This document shows positions 1 to 11,484 of a DNA stretch of 64,000 nt, piece after piece. A program made the translations under genes and the position numbers. The stretch is from the NCBI GenBank assembly GCA_963920665.1, contig OY987263.1, positions 41,575,218 through 41,639,217 of the forward strand, in the 5' to 3' direction. The stretch is from Straminergon stramineum. Taxonomy: Eukaryota > Streptophyta > Bryopsida > Hypnales > Calliergonaceae. The notes beneath the pieces are model-generated. The model saw only the letters and a list, made by a program, of their open reading frames with translations. It searched no databases and was not told where the DNA came from. Within the stretch, counting starts at the first letter, position 1. Each line of letters starts with the position of its first letter.

Positions 1-830
1 CATTTTCCATGGCTGTAAGTAGCTTCACCACTCCAGCAAAAATCGCTTTAGTCTGCACATCCGAAAGCCCCCCAATCAATGAAATAAAACAGCAATTCTC
101 TTTAGCAGACCGCTTGAATGATTGTTCAATCTTCGATCAGGTTTTCATCAACATAAACGGCACGTAGCCTCCGAGAGACTCCAGCTTTTCCTCCGTTTCC
201 GTTGCATCCACGGAATTCCACGGGAACCGAACATTCTAATAAGAGAAAGACATGCGCTATTTTCTGCAGGTTTAGCACGAATAAAACACATGCCGTCGGC
301 ACAGCTTTAGCGGCAGTGTGATTCACGCAGAATCAGTTGAAATTGATACTCTTCTGGCCTTTGATACCCCAATGCCGGGGTGACTACACCGGAATAGGAA
401 GATTATTAGGAACCACTCCCTCGAGGGAAAAAAAAGCAATATGCTCAGACGACAGTAAGAAATTCAGGCATGAGAAACATGCGCTCCGTTCATGGTCTCC
501 GTTCCGTTCATGGACTGCATTACGGCAATTACAAATCATTCTTATCTGCAATACCGTAGACTCTACTCCCTTTTCACCTCCCTCTGATAGAATTGGACTG
601 CAAACAGTATCAGTAACAATAGTTTTTCCGTACAAATTGATGGAGGCACCTTTTTCAGTGGGAAGGAAGGAAAATTTTCATTATTCAGCACGGCATGAAA
701 TTGAGTTAAATAACGGAAATTGGGACAAAGATGACACCAAATTTCGTTCACCGACCGACATGGAATTTGACTCCTGCAATTCGGACTGGAGTGAGCAATA
801 ATCACTCTCGACATTGAGCTTGACAACTAC
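1..830. other. left edge; possible exon remains, no assigned gene
   Basis: No family is recognised here. On the plus strand a textbook donor (CATGGCT|GTAAGTAG) sits at 14-15, so a plus gene could end an exon in the first bases. On the minus strand a pyrimidine-rich acceptor (tttctcttattag) precedes an open stretch from about 240 down to 120. Every frame of that stretch stays open for roughly 28 to 36 codons, so neither strand nor frame can be chosen. A 154-codon open frame at 337-801 (+) has no recognisable domain and may be chance. Confidence 0.25.
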
Positions 831-2086
831 TACTGTTGGCAGTATGAAAAGGAAAAGGAAACATAAATATGCGACAATAAGAAAACCGAAGCATGGATGT
901 GAAGAAGGTACTCTGTGGAATTATATATATGGTTGGTCACAGATATTGGGACCGAATATTGTACACAAAATGTAGGAGAATCAGCTTTCGTGTTTTTTTT
1001 GTTGTTTTTTTTCTGAGTTTTAACAGTTATTTTTCTTCAATTTGTTTTCAAATTGCAACTGGGTTTTTTCCCAATTCCACTAGCTAAGAATAAACTAACC
1101 AACGGTTCTCCTTGAACATTGAGGAAAATTTCATCATGTTCTTAGCTTACGAACATAGACATGAACTTGCTTGTGCATTTTGCAAATTAGGAGGGCGACA
1201 TTTACAAGTTCATATTTGAAAATTAAAGCATGGCTGAAGTGCTAATGATATGTTGGAACTTATCATTAATGAAACACTTTAACCCTAAAAGAACCAAATC
1301 TATCATCAACCATTTTGGGACCAATAGTTACATTCTTCGTTTCTACAGTGATTTGCAATGGTACTTGCTTTCTGGAAATTTTTGGACCAATAGATGCATT
1401 CTCGTTTCTAGAAAGGAAGTAAGAAAATGTACTTACTTTTTGGAAATATAATATTTATTTCACCATAAATGTGGATCATTGATTCCAAATATGAACTCGT
1501 AACTATTTTGCGTTTTTTTGTGAACTCCAAAACTCCATCCGGGTAATTTGGGGGGGGAGGGAGCAACTGAACCTCCAAATTTCCCCTCCTCCACAGAATG
1601 ATTCTCACACTAGTTAATACTGGGTCCTGTACTCTAATTATATTCGTAAGATTAGAGTTCGTGCACGTATCACACTTTTTTTTAGTAAAAGTTAAAGGTG
1701 GCTGCAAAAATTACCCGGTGCCAGTATATGTATTCTGGCTTTCTGGGAGCAAAAGTCAGCTGATTTCCCCCCCCCCGCCCCCCTAATTTTAATTTTAATT
1801 TTAATTTTAAATTTAATTTTCCATCAGGGTACTGTACTACTGTCTGTAACCTCAAAACTGCCAGTGAGTTTTACTTGGCTGCCTGTCAAGCAAATCACTT
1901 ACTATTTATAAGCGGCGACACTCTCAGTCTGTGCCAAGTGTCACTCACTGCAAGGTCCAGCAATTCTGTAAATTAACTGAGGACAGATTATGTCCCCGAG
2001 GACATTTTGGGGTTAAGTTACACAGAGATTAGAAAAAAGAAACGCTGGTTTAGTTGACCTCTGGCCTTGGGTTGTACCTTTTCCTC
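831..2086. other. non-coding, low-complexity stretch
   Basis: AT-rich DNA with only short open frames and no recognisable gene. It contains a C-rich run followed by a TAATTT-type microsatellite near 1767-1820. Confidence 0.6.
1783..1820. repeat. (TAATTT)n-type microsatellite after a poly-C tract
   Basis: About six imperfect copies of a TAATTT/TTAATT unit follow directly after a run of C residues broken by one G (about 1767-1783). It is a simple repeat with no gene content. Confidence 0.85.
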
Positions 2087-2090
2087 TTAA

Positions 2091-2727
2091 CCCCTAAATG
2101 CCCAAGGCCTGTTTGGAGCTCCTTGAAATTTGCTCTAAATTGAACTAAAAGTCAACATTTTCATAAGTTAGACCAATTTCTTTTGAATTGTAACCGTACA
2201 AAGTCAAACTAGACATGTTAGAGATCACATAGGAAAAGAAAACATAACAATATCACTTATAGATTGAAAGATTATAATGTTTGATCATGAATGTGTAAAA
2301 ACTATGAAAATTTTTCAATTCACTTTTTGCATGTCAACTTTAAAAAGTTGGTCACTAAAAAAATATGAGGTTATAGGGCCTAGCATGCACAACCCCATTC
2401 AATTTACGGTTTTTCAAAATCTATTCTACAATTTTCTTAAATGAATTTCTAATGCAATTTTGCCTCCAAGATCTAGTGTATTTGAGGCTCATTTTCAAGA
2501 GCCCTCAATACTATGGGAAGTCAAGATTGCAATGGGCATCCTTGCACTAAATCTACAATAGAAAAATCATAATCCTTTATTTTTTAGATCAACTTTTTGA
2601 TCCTAAAACTAGACTTCAAAAAGAATTCTCCAAAAACATAAACTAATAATAATAGAAATTTGGTTGGATTTTACTTAACTTCAAAGTTTTCAAAACACTA
2701 GAATTTGGTGCCCAGGGCATTTAGGGG
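2091..2727. mobile_element. TTAA-flanked TIR element, copy 1
   Basis: The element starts CCCCTAAATGCCC and ends with the inverted sequence GGGCATTTAGGGG. It is bounded on both sides by TTAA (2087-2090 and 2728-2731). At 637 bp it has no coding capacity, so it is a non-autonomous DNA element. Its interior (for example the motif ATTGAAAGATTATAATGTTT) recurs in the copies at 41.6 kb and 61.7 kb. A TTAA duplication is known for piggyBac and, as I recall, for some Sola elements. Superfamily assignment is inference. Confidence 0.8.
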
Positions 2728-2940
2728 TTAAGGTAAACATGCCTTTTACCAAGTAGAAATTTGCTCTTTGGGTACCTTGGAGAATTTATTTGTCAACTCC
2801 CGTATTTTTATTTTTCAGAGATTGAGAAGTTTGAGAGAAACCATTTGCAAGTAGAATCAAGACATTTTGTTATGAAATGAATTTTCTATGATTTTTCAAA
2901 GTTTGTTGGGACTAAATTATTAAAGTATGGGTAGATCCAT

Positions 2941-2974
2941 GCTAAACCACACACTAAGTATTTGTGTGGTTTAG
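2941..2974. repeat. short perfect hairpin
   Basis: The arms CTAAACCACAC and GTGTGGTTTAG are perfectly complementary around a loop of about 11 bases. It lies 58 bases before a second, longer hairpin. The pair may be the remains of one fold-back MITE. Confidence 0.7.
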
Positions 2975-3031
2975 TTGGATAAATAATTGATCAACTAGCA
3001 AATTCAAAAAAAAAATTATACATATGTGTAA

Positions 3032-3090
3032 GGTGTAGTCTAATATACAAGGACCTTATGTATATTTGTCCTTGTATATTAGACTATACC
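3032..3090. repeat. 23-bp-arm hairpin
   Basis: The 23-base arms start GGTGTAGTCTAATATACAAG on the left and end CTTGTATATTAGACTATACC on the right, with one mismatch and a 13-base loop. This could be a fold-back MITE or a small-RNA source. No known microRNA sequence was recognised in it. Confidence 0.75.
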
Positions 3091-3578
3091 TTTGTTAGAG
3101 ACAAGTGTTGGAAAGGAATTGCCATGTAAGATTTTGAAAAGTCTACATCACCTTGTATCAATCACACTTTTATATGAAAATGGCAAATTTATTTATGCTA
3201 AATTTGACCCTCACATAGGATAATTCAAAAAATGCTTGAATTAAAGCACTACAAGCCTAAGCTTGTTTATATCCTTTCTTTGCAATGAAATGTTCTCTTC
3301 ATATGCACTCCCAATAGATAAGAAAATGTTTCCAAAATGAAGAATTGTGCACAAACTCACAAAGATATCTGAAATAGTCATTTAGGGCTTCGAGACAAAC
3401 CCGGCAGTCGGAGAATGTCCTTTGAATCCCCGCATTTGACGCCTTCCCGAACCCCTCGTCTCCCGTTGGTTGACGCTTTCCGTGTCCGTCTGCTTCGGCC
3501 TACCGCCGTCACGGCGCGGCACGGCACATTCTGCGGCATTACAACAAGCCACAGAATCATGTTCAACAACTTTGCCTC

Positions 3579-3854
3579 TCATTCCCGAGTCCCGGCCTTT
3601 GCTTCTAAAGCGCCTTCGCGCTGCTTAGACTTCGCGACTTCCGGCTGCTGCTGCAGCTGCACCCGCAGGTGATGAGTTCTGCGCATTTCTATCATGAGCT
3701 TGTTTTGTGTCAGTTGCTGCAGCTTTGAGCTGTACACAGCAGAGATTTGCTTGATTTGAAAGCTCCTGCTGTCCTCTAATTTTGACGTGAGCCCGTCCCG
3801 CGCAATCAGTTGCGTTTCTTTCTCCTGACTGCTCGTCTTTGCTTGATCTTCCAT
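3579..3854 (-). pseudogene. ORF of unknown function, possible truncated gene or gene fragment
   Basis: A 91-codon frame starts with ATG at 3854 and ends with TGA at 3579-3581. Its codons are GC-rich compared with the surroundings. The protein is rich in Gln, Lys and Glu (segments such as KLQQLTQNKLMIEMRR), suggesting a helical or coiled-coil stretch. No family is recognised. A second frame starts at 3582 in an ATGA overlap and runs to 3382, so this may be one longer gene with a frameshift. The start region and the DNA upstream of it belong to the tandem repeat at 3738-4970. In the last repeat copy the corresponding frame stops after about 14 codons. It may be a real short exon, or a duplicated and decayed gene fragment. 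Confidence 0.3.
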
Positions 3855-4970
3855 TCTCTCCCTTGGCTTCGACCTTGAGACCGCAGCCGTTTCAGTATCG
3901 TACTGGCCTTTACATTCGCGGAGGTTTGGATCCTTTACAGTTCTTGAAGGATACTCAGAAGATTTTGGTCAGTCACCCGTGGATCATGGCTATGTTGTCA
4001 TTGTTTGGGGAATGAATGCAGCAGGCTTGGTTAGAAATTTTGGAAGCAGTGTAGCATTACCACGCACGACTCGAGTTACGAGTAGAATCATGTCGACAAG
4101 AAGCTAGTGGAGACGGATTGTATTTTGCGAAAAAATAATTTCAAGAGTCAATAGGCGGTACATGCGTTTCACGGATATGTCATAGCCTCTTCCGAAGCTT
4201 CGACCTTGAGACGGTAGTCGTTTCAGGGCCCAACTGGCCTTCGCATTTGCGGAGGTATGGATCTTTTACAGCTTTTGAAGGTTACTCGAAGGATTTGGTC
4301 GGTAAACGGTGGATCTTGCTTCAGTAGACATTGGAAGGGGAGTGACCGCAGCAGGTTTAGTAAGGATTAGAAAGTCGTGTAGCATTACCACTCACGGCTT
4401 GAGAGTGAGTAGAATCATCTATACCAGAAGCGGGTGGCGACCGGTTGCATTTTGCAATAATTTATTTCACGAGTCTTTCGGCTGTATATATGTACTATGG
4501 TCGTAGCTGTACCACGGATGTGTCATAGCTGCAGAGATTGTTGATGTGAATCTCCTACTATCCTCTATTTTTTGACGTGAGCCCCTCCGGGCGAAGCTAA
4601 TTTCTTCACTTTGCTCGCCCAAGCTTGCTATTAAGAATGCTTTGATCGTCCATCATCGACCTGGAGGCGCCGAGGTGGTAGTTGTCGAACCGGCAATCTC
4701 ACTCCCTGAGGTTTGGACATTGTGCAGTTCTTGAAGGTCACTCACAAGATTGTCGCCCGTATACGGTGGATCATGGTTATGTTGATAGTGTAGGTGGAGA
4801 GAATGCATCAGGCTTAGTTCGGATATAGGAAGTAGTGTAGCGATAGCACGCACCGCCTGAAGTGCCGAGTGTAATCATGTTAACGGGAAGCTAGTGGCGA
4901 CGGGTTGTACTTCGTAAACTTATTTCACGTGTGTCAAGGCGTTAGTACGTCAGCGTAGCGCTTATGCTTC
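3738..4970. repeat. diverged tandem triplication (~0.35-0.45 kb units)
   Basis: Three diverged direct copies are visible, at about 3738-4190, 4191-4530 and 4531-4970. Shared landmarks are TTGACGTGAGCCC (first and third), CGACCTTGAGAC (first and second), GTGTAGC before a degenerate palindromic stretch (all three), and a cacggatatgtcatagc-type end in the first two. The middle copy lacks about 110 bases at its left. The unit includes the ATG region of the minus-strand ORF plus about 0.3 kb upstream of it, so it looks like a repeated promoter and 5' end. It lies about 1.1 kb upstream of the MAKR-like gene. Confidence 0.7.
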
Positions 4971-6072
4971 GATGTGAGGACGTCGCGAAATAACTGTCGA
5001 CAGCCCTGGCTCACCAGCAGCTCACTAACATGTTCTTTGACAAGTTAGGAAGCTATGGCAGGCCATTAGCTTGACAAGCTTGTCAAAATATGATTTGTCG
5101 TTCGTAAGCAATATCTTCAGTTTCTGGAATCTGGATTTTTAGGGAGTGATGAACGAGTCTCTGTCGTGGTTCTATTTGTTCTGGGGAGTAACAATCGCTA
5201 CAAGTAGCGACCTGAATTTGTAGGTTAGAAGTGTATTCATTTCATGTTTGAGATGCCTGTCCACGCAGTAACGTCGATTATGCAATTGCGTGATCTTGAG
5301 ACAAGCTGGAATTTGGTTTCGCAAGGGGCCCGAATTCGGCTGTGTGGCAGTAGCTCTGAATCTTCTAGTAAGAGGATTGAAAATGTGATTACACTTAACT
5401 GTGAGTGAGATTCTCGTCTCACGACACGCGTCAGGTGCAATTATTTACGTCTCGTCGGCGAAAGTTTCTTGTCTCCTTTGCCGTGACCACCTTCCAGAAC
5501 TGTTAGAGGGTTGTGAAGTTTCTGTGGTCATTAGAGCAGAGACGACTGCAGTCGCCGTGTATGTCAAATTCACCTCGTTTCTTGGTGATTTTATGTGTAC
5601 GTGGACCTGAAATACTTGATGTAATGTGTTTCTGCTGCATTCCTAGAGTAGATCCTCTTCGTTGTGAAAAGTAGGTGTTCACGAGATTTGTTGGTGCCTA
5701 CTCCTCTCCAATCGTAGCTAGTGAAGCGTTTCACCTTTTCTTTTCAATCTTTAGTGTCGTTACAATCATTCTAAAGCTCGATGTTGATGGACATTGTTGA
5801 TGTATACTAAAAGGGTTGTTTCGCCTGCAGGACAAAACAGAGTTCTTCTGCATATACTCATCCTTTCTTCAAATCTGCAGAAGGCAAGGTGCAATGTTCG
5901 TGCTTCAGGATGATCAAGCCAGAGGCGCAAGAGTGGTTTTACCGTGGGCCTCGCCCTCAGTTCTTTACATGGAGTCTAGCGTTCTGGCAAAGCATGCCCT
6001 TAATTAGAATGGTTTTCTAATCCTGACTGACGTCGTCTTTACCCACTGAGACCTTACAGAAACTGTTTCCCA
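4971..6072 (+). other. upstream/leader region of the MAKR-like gene
   Basis: No convincing coding sequence. The GC content is higher than in the repeat blocks. Several pyrimidine-rich CAG acceptor-like sites occur (about 5830, 5880 and 6059), so the gene may have a spliced 5' leader. No TATA box could be fixed with confidence. Confidence 0.4.
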
Positions 6073-7896
6073 ATGGCTATGGACAGTTGGAGCAAGAACG
6101 AGTACAGGACATTTATCACATCAAGAAGGGACGACGTGTTCGAGAACCGGGAAACGAGCGCGAGTGCTTTCTCCTTTAAACGCCCTCCACCTCTTGAAGT
6201 CGGACGTGGCGACGACAGCGAGACAGATATGCAGTACGACACTGATGTGAAATTGCATTGGGAGAACATGGTGAGAATGGCGTTGCAGAAACCCCCTAAT
6301 ACGGAGTTCGAGTTCCAGTTCAAGTCCGCTCCAGTGTCGCCCATGTTAGCCAGCTTCTCGCATCCTGACGATGACGTCTTTCAAGGCTCCTCGCCGTTGG
6401 CACAGGACCGCACCTTCAACGCCCAGCAAGGAGACTTCAAACAGCACCCGGTTTACAGGAAGCAGGTGGAGCTTGACGAGGCCAGCAAGAGAGTTCCCAC
6501 GTTTGTAGTCTCTCAACGGACTGTGCCGGAACCGTTCAGTCAATTGTCACCTGGTAGTCTCTCCCGCATGTACCAGCCCAAGTATTCCAAGTTTTGCGTT
6601 AACTCCACCGATGTCCCACCGGTGGAGACCTCCATGGATTCCCGTAGCTCAAGCTTCCGCTCTCAAACCTCCATATGTGAACCTACTGATAGGGACACAG
6701 GGGACAGCAGTACCAGCCGCGACTCCAACGGGAGCTCCAATGATGCAAGCTCGGTGAGCACTGACACGACATTTGATCGCGCATTTGAAGCTTATGAACA
6801 TCGCAGCAGCAACGCTGCAACCCCGACATTGAAATCAAACGTCGCCCCCAAAACCATTCCATGCCCTAATGATCGAAGGTCGGTATTGAGTGCCACAAAT
6901 GCGGAGTATGACAAGACCGCGCCCAATGTTTCTTGGCTGCGATCGCCTCTCAAGTGGATGGGTATCGTCGGCGCCAAGAAACCACCGAAGTCACCTCGCG
7001 CCGAAGCACGAACTGAGTACGATCACCGCACCACGACTCGACCCATCTCAAAGCTCGCCGACATGTCTTGCAACACAGGGGAAGACGTGGCCAAACCGCG
7101 GGCTGTGTCGCGGTTATTCAACCCTCCCACTTGCGACGAAAAGAACCTCACAAACAAGCGCAGATCATTTCTCGCCCTTCCGGTTCATCAGCCGCTGGGG
7201 ACGAAAACGGTCGAAGCGAAATCTCCGCATGGACTGAAGTTGAAGCCGACTTTTCCGTCCGACTCCTCCGACGTTCACTCCGTTGTGTCAAGTGACAGAG
7301 AGCGGGACCATAGCGGCATACTGAAAATTCGCGAACGGTGGCTGAAATACATGAGGATGTTGACTCCGCCGTATGGCAAATCAAGCCCGAAACCAGATGG
7401 AGTAGTGGTGCGAGGTGGCTCATTTCCTCAACAACCAACTCTTCGCCAGGAGTATGTCCACACGCGGCCGAAATCGATGCCCGCCATTTTGAAAACACCG
7501 CCGCTTCGTCCCCGTTCAAATCCTGGCGCCGTTTTTCAACCCTCCAGTAGCATCAACGTGCCGGGCTCGAGGGCTCACATGCCGCCTGCCGGGCCAAGCA
7601 GCGCCAAGAAGAGCAACTCCTTCCTCTCTCATAATGGAAGTTTGGTGTCCAGCAGCCCTCGTCTTTTGAAAAACTCAAGTCCCCGGTTGTTGAGCCTGAG
7701 CCCCAAAGTGAAGAGCAGCCCCAAGGTCTCGAACACCATCAGCCCCCGAATGAGCAGTAGCAGCGCCAGCAGCATGAGTGAGCTTCACAGCGCAGTGCAG
7801 GGCGCCATCGCCCATTGCAAGCAGTCACACTCGGGTCTTCTCTCGCCGGCTGGCCATCCGGCTGGCAATAACCATCAGCACTGCTCTCCAAACTAG
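6073..7896 (+). CDS. MAKR/BKI1-like membrane-associated kinase regulator
   Basis: Single-exon frame of 607 residues. The key evidence is the C-terminal motif SSMSELHSAVQGAIAHCKQS (residues 566-585). It closely matches the conserved tail of BKI1 and the MAKR proteins, which in BKI1 docks onto the BRI1 kinase domain. Further family-like features are the acidic/aromatic FEFQF near residues 79-83, the basic KRRSF at 362-366 (a possible membrane or phosphorylation site) and the basic helix KIRERWLKYMRML at 418-430. A long Ser/Pro-rich tail carries repeated SSPR/LSPK motifs (528-560). No signal peptide or membrane span is seen, so membrane binding would rest on basic patches. Most of the chain is low complexity and probably disordered. 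It is clearly longer than typical angiosperm BKI1/MAKR proteins. The chosen ATG (CCCAATGGCT) is the first in the open frame; a second Met lies two codons on. The receptor partner is not inferable. Confidence 0.85.
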   Translation: MAMDSWSKNEYRTFITSRRDDVFENRETSASAFSFKRPPPLEVGRGDDSETDMQYDTDVKLHWENMVRMALQKPPNTEFEFQFKSAPVSPMLASFSHPDDDVFQGSSPLAQDRTFNAQQGDFKQHPVYRKQVELDEASKRVPTFVVSQRTVPEPFSQLSPGSLSRMYQPKYSKFCVNSTDVPPVETSMDSRSSSFRSQTSICEPTDRDTGDSSTSRDSNGSSNDASSVSTDTTFDRAFEAYEHRSSNAATPTLKSNVAPKTIPCPNDRRSVLSATNAEYDKTAPNVSWLRSPLKWMGIVGAKKPPKSPRAEARTEYDHRTTTRPISKLADMSCNTGEDVAKPRAVSRLFNPPTCDEKNLTNKRRSFLALPVHQPLGTKTVEAKSPHGLKLKPTFPSDSSDVHSVVSSDRERDHSGILKIRERWLKYMRMLTPPYGKSSPKPDGVVVRGGSFPQQPTLRQEYVHTRPKSMPAILKTPPLRPRSNPGAVFQPSSSINVPGSRAHMPPAGPSSAKKSNSFLSHNGSLVSSSPRLLKNSSPRLLSLSPKVKSSPKVSNTISPRMSSSSASSMSELHSAVQGAIAHCKQSHSGLLSPAGHPAGNNHQHCSPN

Positions 7897-9005
7897 ATTA
7901 GGCCATAAATTTCGGCTACTATCTTTTTGCTGGGGCTGTTTTAGCTCGGGGATCGTCCCTCGTGATTTTTGGCACACCAATCTGCATGACTTTTGGTGGT
8001 TTAGATGCTAAGCGATAGTCCTTGCGCAAGCAACAGGGAACCTCCTGTAGTATATTGCTCTTTAGGTGGTGGTACTTGTGTTATATCTTTTACGAGTTAG
8101 TAAGTGGATCGACAAAAATAAAAATCGGTCAATGTCTTGCCAAGGTCAGAATGCTGGAAGATGGGTGTATCGCCACCCAACGATGTGGTTGAAGTACATG
8201 TTCATGAAAGCATTCCTGTTACGATCAGGAGACTGGAATAATCTGATGCCGAAGCATCGTTGTAAATTACGAAAGTTGTGAAGTATCGTCCCTGGCAGTT
8301 GACGTCCAATTCTCCGTCGGTGTCTATTGAAATTGTTACGTCTCTATACTGAGGTTTTTTTCTGTCAATGGTAGCCATGGGTGCAGGAATCCAGACTTTC
8401 TTTTGGCTGCTTCAGTGGACGCGCTACGCCGTCACATCAGCATGGCGTACAAAGGGGTGCTTCGGGTTGTCGGAACTAGACCGGTGGCTTCTTACAGAGG
8501 TAACTTAGGAATGAGTGCTCAAGTTGTGTGCACCCCCTTGATGATCCAGTGCCTAACATGGAAGGGATCTTAAATGTCTTCTAGCTGCCCTTCTTGATGC
8601 TAGGTGACACTTCTGCTTGCTCCTACACAACTGTCGGACTGTCATGGCTTCTGCAGTCTGGAGGCTCTGGAAGGAATATCATTGCGAAGCACATGATCAA
8701 GTCAGCACATGGTCGATTCTTTCTGCTCTGAATCATGTATTGCCACCAGGAATCCTGAATGATTAGTTTCAAGCTTAAGGGAGCAACAAAGCAGCATTGA
8801 CAATTGGACTTGAGTGATGCTACCCAGGAATAGTGAATCCTAAGCTCTCTGTCCCACTAATCTTTGGAGTAGGACAAGGCAATGCATGCCTCTCAGCCTC
8901 TGCATTTCTTGACTGACTTGGTGGATTTCGAAGGTTTCATAGAAACCCTGAAAGGACAGCCTAGTATGACCACTTAGTAGAACTTCAAATCCACCAATCT
9001 CTATG
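7897..9005. other. 3' flank of the MAKR-like gene
   Basis: No coding sequence is supported. An AATAAA polyadenylation-like hexamer lies near 8116 and could end the transcript. The composition stays gene-like to about 9.0 kb, where a poly-C tract marks the start of the AT-rich repeat block. Confidence 0.4.
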
Positions 9006-9021
9006 CCCCCCCCCCCCCCCC
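9006..9021. repeat. poly-C tract (16 C)
   Basis: An uninterrupted run of 16 C followed by a pyrimidine stretch. It is a simple repeat at the border between gene flank and AT-rich DNA. Confidence 0.9.
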
Positions 9022-10056
9022 TTTTCTTTCTTTTTTGGCTATTTGTGAAAGAAATTTTGTGTTTGTTTCAGAAATGAAATCACATGCCCTCTCTAAGTCA
9101 AAACAAATTTCAATGTATTTTGTGACAATTTGAAATTATCTTGAATTTTTAAAGAGATAGTGAAGAACATCCATACCAAAAATGCTAGAAACTGTTGAAA
9201 ATTTTCATTATTAATAGTTATATGTATATATATCATGTTACAGTGCCATACATCATGGTACATACCAAATTTTCATTTTATGATTTGAAAGCAACAAAGA
9301 GTGGTTACTGGGACAAAGTTTAATTTGCAATGAAATATTTGAGAAATATGTCAATATTTCAAGTTGGAGTAGAAAGTAGAGTTGATAAACCTCATTTCAT
9401 TACTTGAACTCCGATTTTAAATTTTAATGGCTAAAATTAAGATCATGAACAAGGAGATAGAAGTTGCCAACTAATACACTATAAAGTGACATGTGGATTA
9501 AGTATCTTATTTAATTGAAATTCCAATAATAGCTTAAGAAATTCTAATCCTATCTAATACATATGCATTTAAGATATGGTAATCCTAAAAACAATGAAAA
9601 ATTATCCAATAAGGTGGATACCTTCAAATGCACCACTGACCTTGAATTGCCATCTTCATTATGTGTACATCTCCAAAATCAATTATGTACTTATGTGGAA
9701 AAAATTGTTTTAGATCCAAACTTTGTTCCTTCATAACTTTTGCATACAGTATCCAAATGTCATATTCTTTGATGCTTTGAAACCTCTTTTCAAGTGCCAA
9801 CAAGAAAATATGAAAATTTGACCAGTCTAATCATAGGTACAAAAACAAAGAGTGACGATTTTGGGGGTGCCCCCGTTACTGCTCCTTGAAGTCCTCTGGC
9901 TTAAATTGGACTGCATGGGTGAAGGCATGTGGTTATGTATAGTAGGGTCAAAAACACATAATTGCCTAACATAGAAAACAATTGACATTTTTGTTATACA
10001 TATTTAACACTGTATTCTTATGGAACCTCAAAGACCACACAACTCTCATGCCCAAA

Positions 10057-10358
10057 TGGTCAATTTCATTAAAATGGCGGTATTCATATGCCATTTTTCA
10101 GACCGCATAGTTTGGATTGTAAAAGGAACATCTAAGATTGTTATAGATTTTGGACATCTAGGAAACTTATAGACTTCAAAAATCTAGAAATAGTGTAGAT
10201 TTCAACCCATGCACTCTAAATTATCTATGACATTTCTAGATTTTAGACATCTTGGACAAATCTAGATTTTAGACCATGCCAAAGTAGTGAAATGGACCAC
10301 CAGTTTACTAAAAAAACGCCAATTTAATGGAACACCGCCATTTCAATAAAATTGACCA
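10057..10358. mobile_element. MITE, GTCAATTTC family, long form
   Basis: Terminal inverted repeats of about 25 bp start TGGTCAATTTCATTAAAATG on the left and end in its near-complement ATTTCAATAAAATTGACCA on the right. The 302-bp element has no coding capacity. The same ends recur near 48.0, 53.5, 55.9, 56.6 and 57.8 kb. No clean target-site duplication is visible here. Confidence 0.75.
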
Positions 10359-11189
10359 TCCAACCTTATGCCAGAAAAAGACATTTACAATGGAATCTTG
10401 TCAAAACAACTAATAACACGTGCAGCTCATACCAAATAAAGACGCATCTACCACACTGATTTTGGGTTTCATCTAGCTTGTGTGTTCGTGGAAAATTGCA
10501 ACTTTTTTGAAGTTATGAAAATGACTTGAAGGTGGTCTTGATAGAACTTTCTCACAAATATGGTAACAAATTAACAACACCTAAATGTGTTTGAATAAGA
10601 TTTTGAATGTGGTTCTGTTATTGAATTGTAAATGCTTTTATTCAACCTTGTTGACAATAGTTGAAGGGAGATTCTAGGCTCTTTTAAAATGAAATTTTTG
10701 GACTCCTTATGAATAATCTTTGAACCATCAAAGTGCATGAAAAAAAAAGTGTACCTAAAATGAACATTAGGCTCTCATGTATGAAAATTTGTACATTTTG
10801 AACACGAATTTAGATTGGAAATTTTGGCAAACAAGTCACAATTAAGGTAGCAATATCTAAAGATCCCTTAAAGATTGAATGCCAAAAAAAATTTGAGGAG
10901 GTTGTTATATAGCAAGCTCTAGAGAAATCCCCCCCAAGTGGCTTTACAATTTTTCAACACTCTAATAATATTTTACAAATTTTCAAAATTGAAAAAAAGT
11001 AAGGTAGCCTATACTTGGACACCCTTGAAGAACAAAATGTCTCAACTTTCATCGGGTGCTTCAAAATAGTCTTCACTTCTCATTGGTTGCTTCTCAAAAC
11101 TTGTAGTGGTTTTAAGTCTTGGAAGTATTCATTCAAGGCCATTTTTTTGATGTCACAGAATGAAACATGTCTCTTGAAGGGGGTTGTTA

Positions 11190-11484
11190 CTTTAAGGTAA
11201 CTACACCTAATTTCAACTACTTTTTAAAACCAATTACTACAAATTCTTGCCTAAAATGTACTCCCACTATTCATGAGAGCCTATGGTTGATTTCAGAAAC
11301 GTCTATTTTTGGCACTTTGAAAATTTGTCGTTTATTCATACAGTGCCCAAAATATGCATTCTAAGTGAATCTAGAATCCCCTTTTGACCAACAACAAAAC
11401 CTCACTGAAAAAAATTCAATATAATAATGGGAACTATGCTGAATCGCTTATTTTGTTTGATGTTTAGGTGTAGTTACCTTAAAG
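11190..11484. mobile_element. TIR element, CTTTAAGGTAACTACACCTAA ends
   Basis: The left end CTTTAAGGTAACTACACC is matched by the exact inverted right end GGTGTAGTTACCTTAAAG across 295 bp. There is no coding frame. The flanks show only a partial repeat (ggttg on both sides), so the duplication length is unresolved. Confidence 0.75.

Larger units (their letters stand above)
2732..3377. other. AT-rich spacer with two hairpins
   Basis: No gene is seen. The stretch holds two strong inverted repeats (about 2941-2974 and 3032-3090) and otherwise AT-rich filler. Confidence 0.6.
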
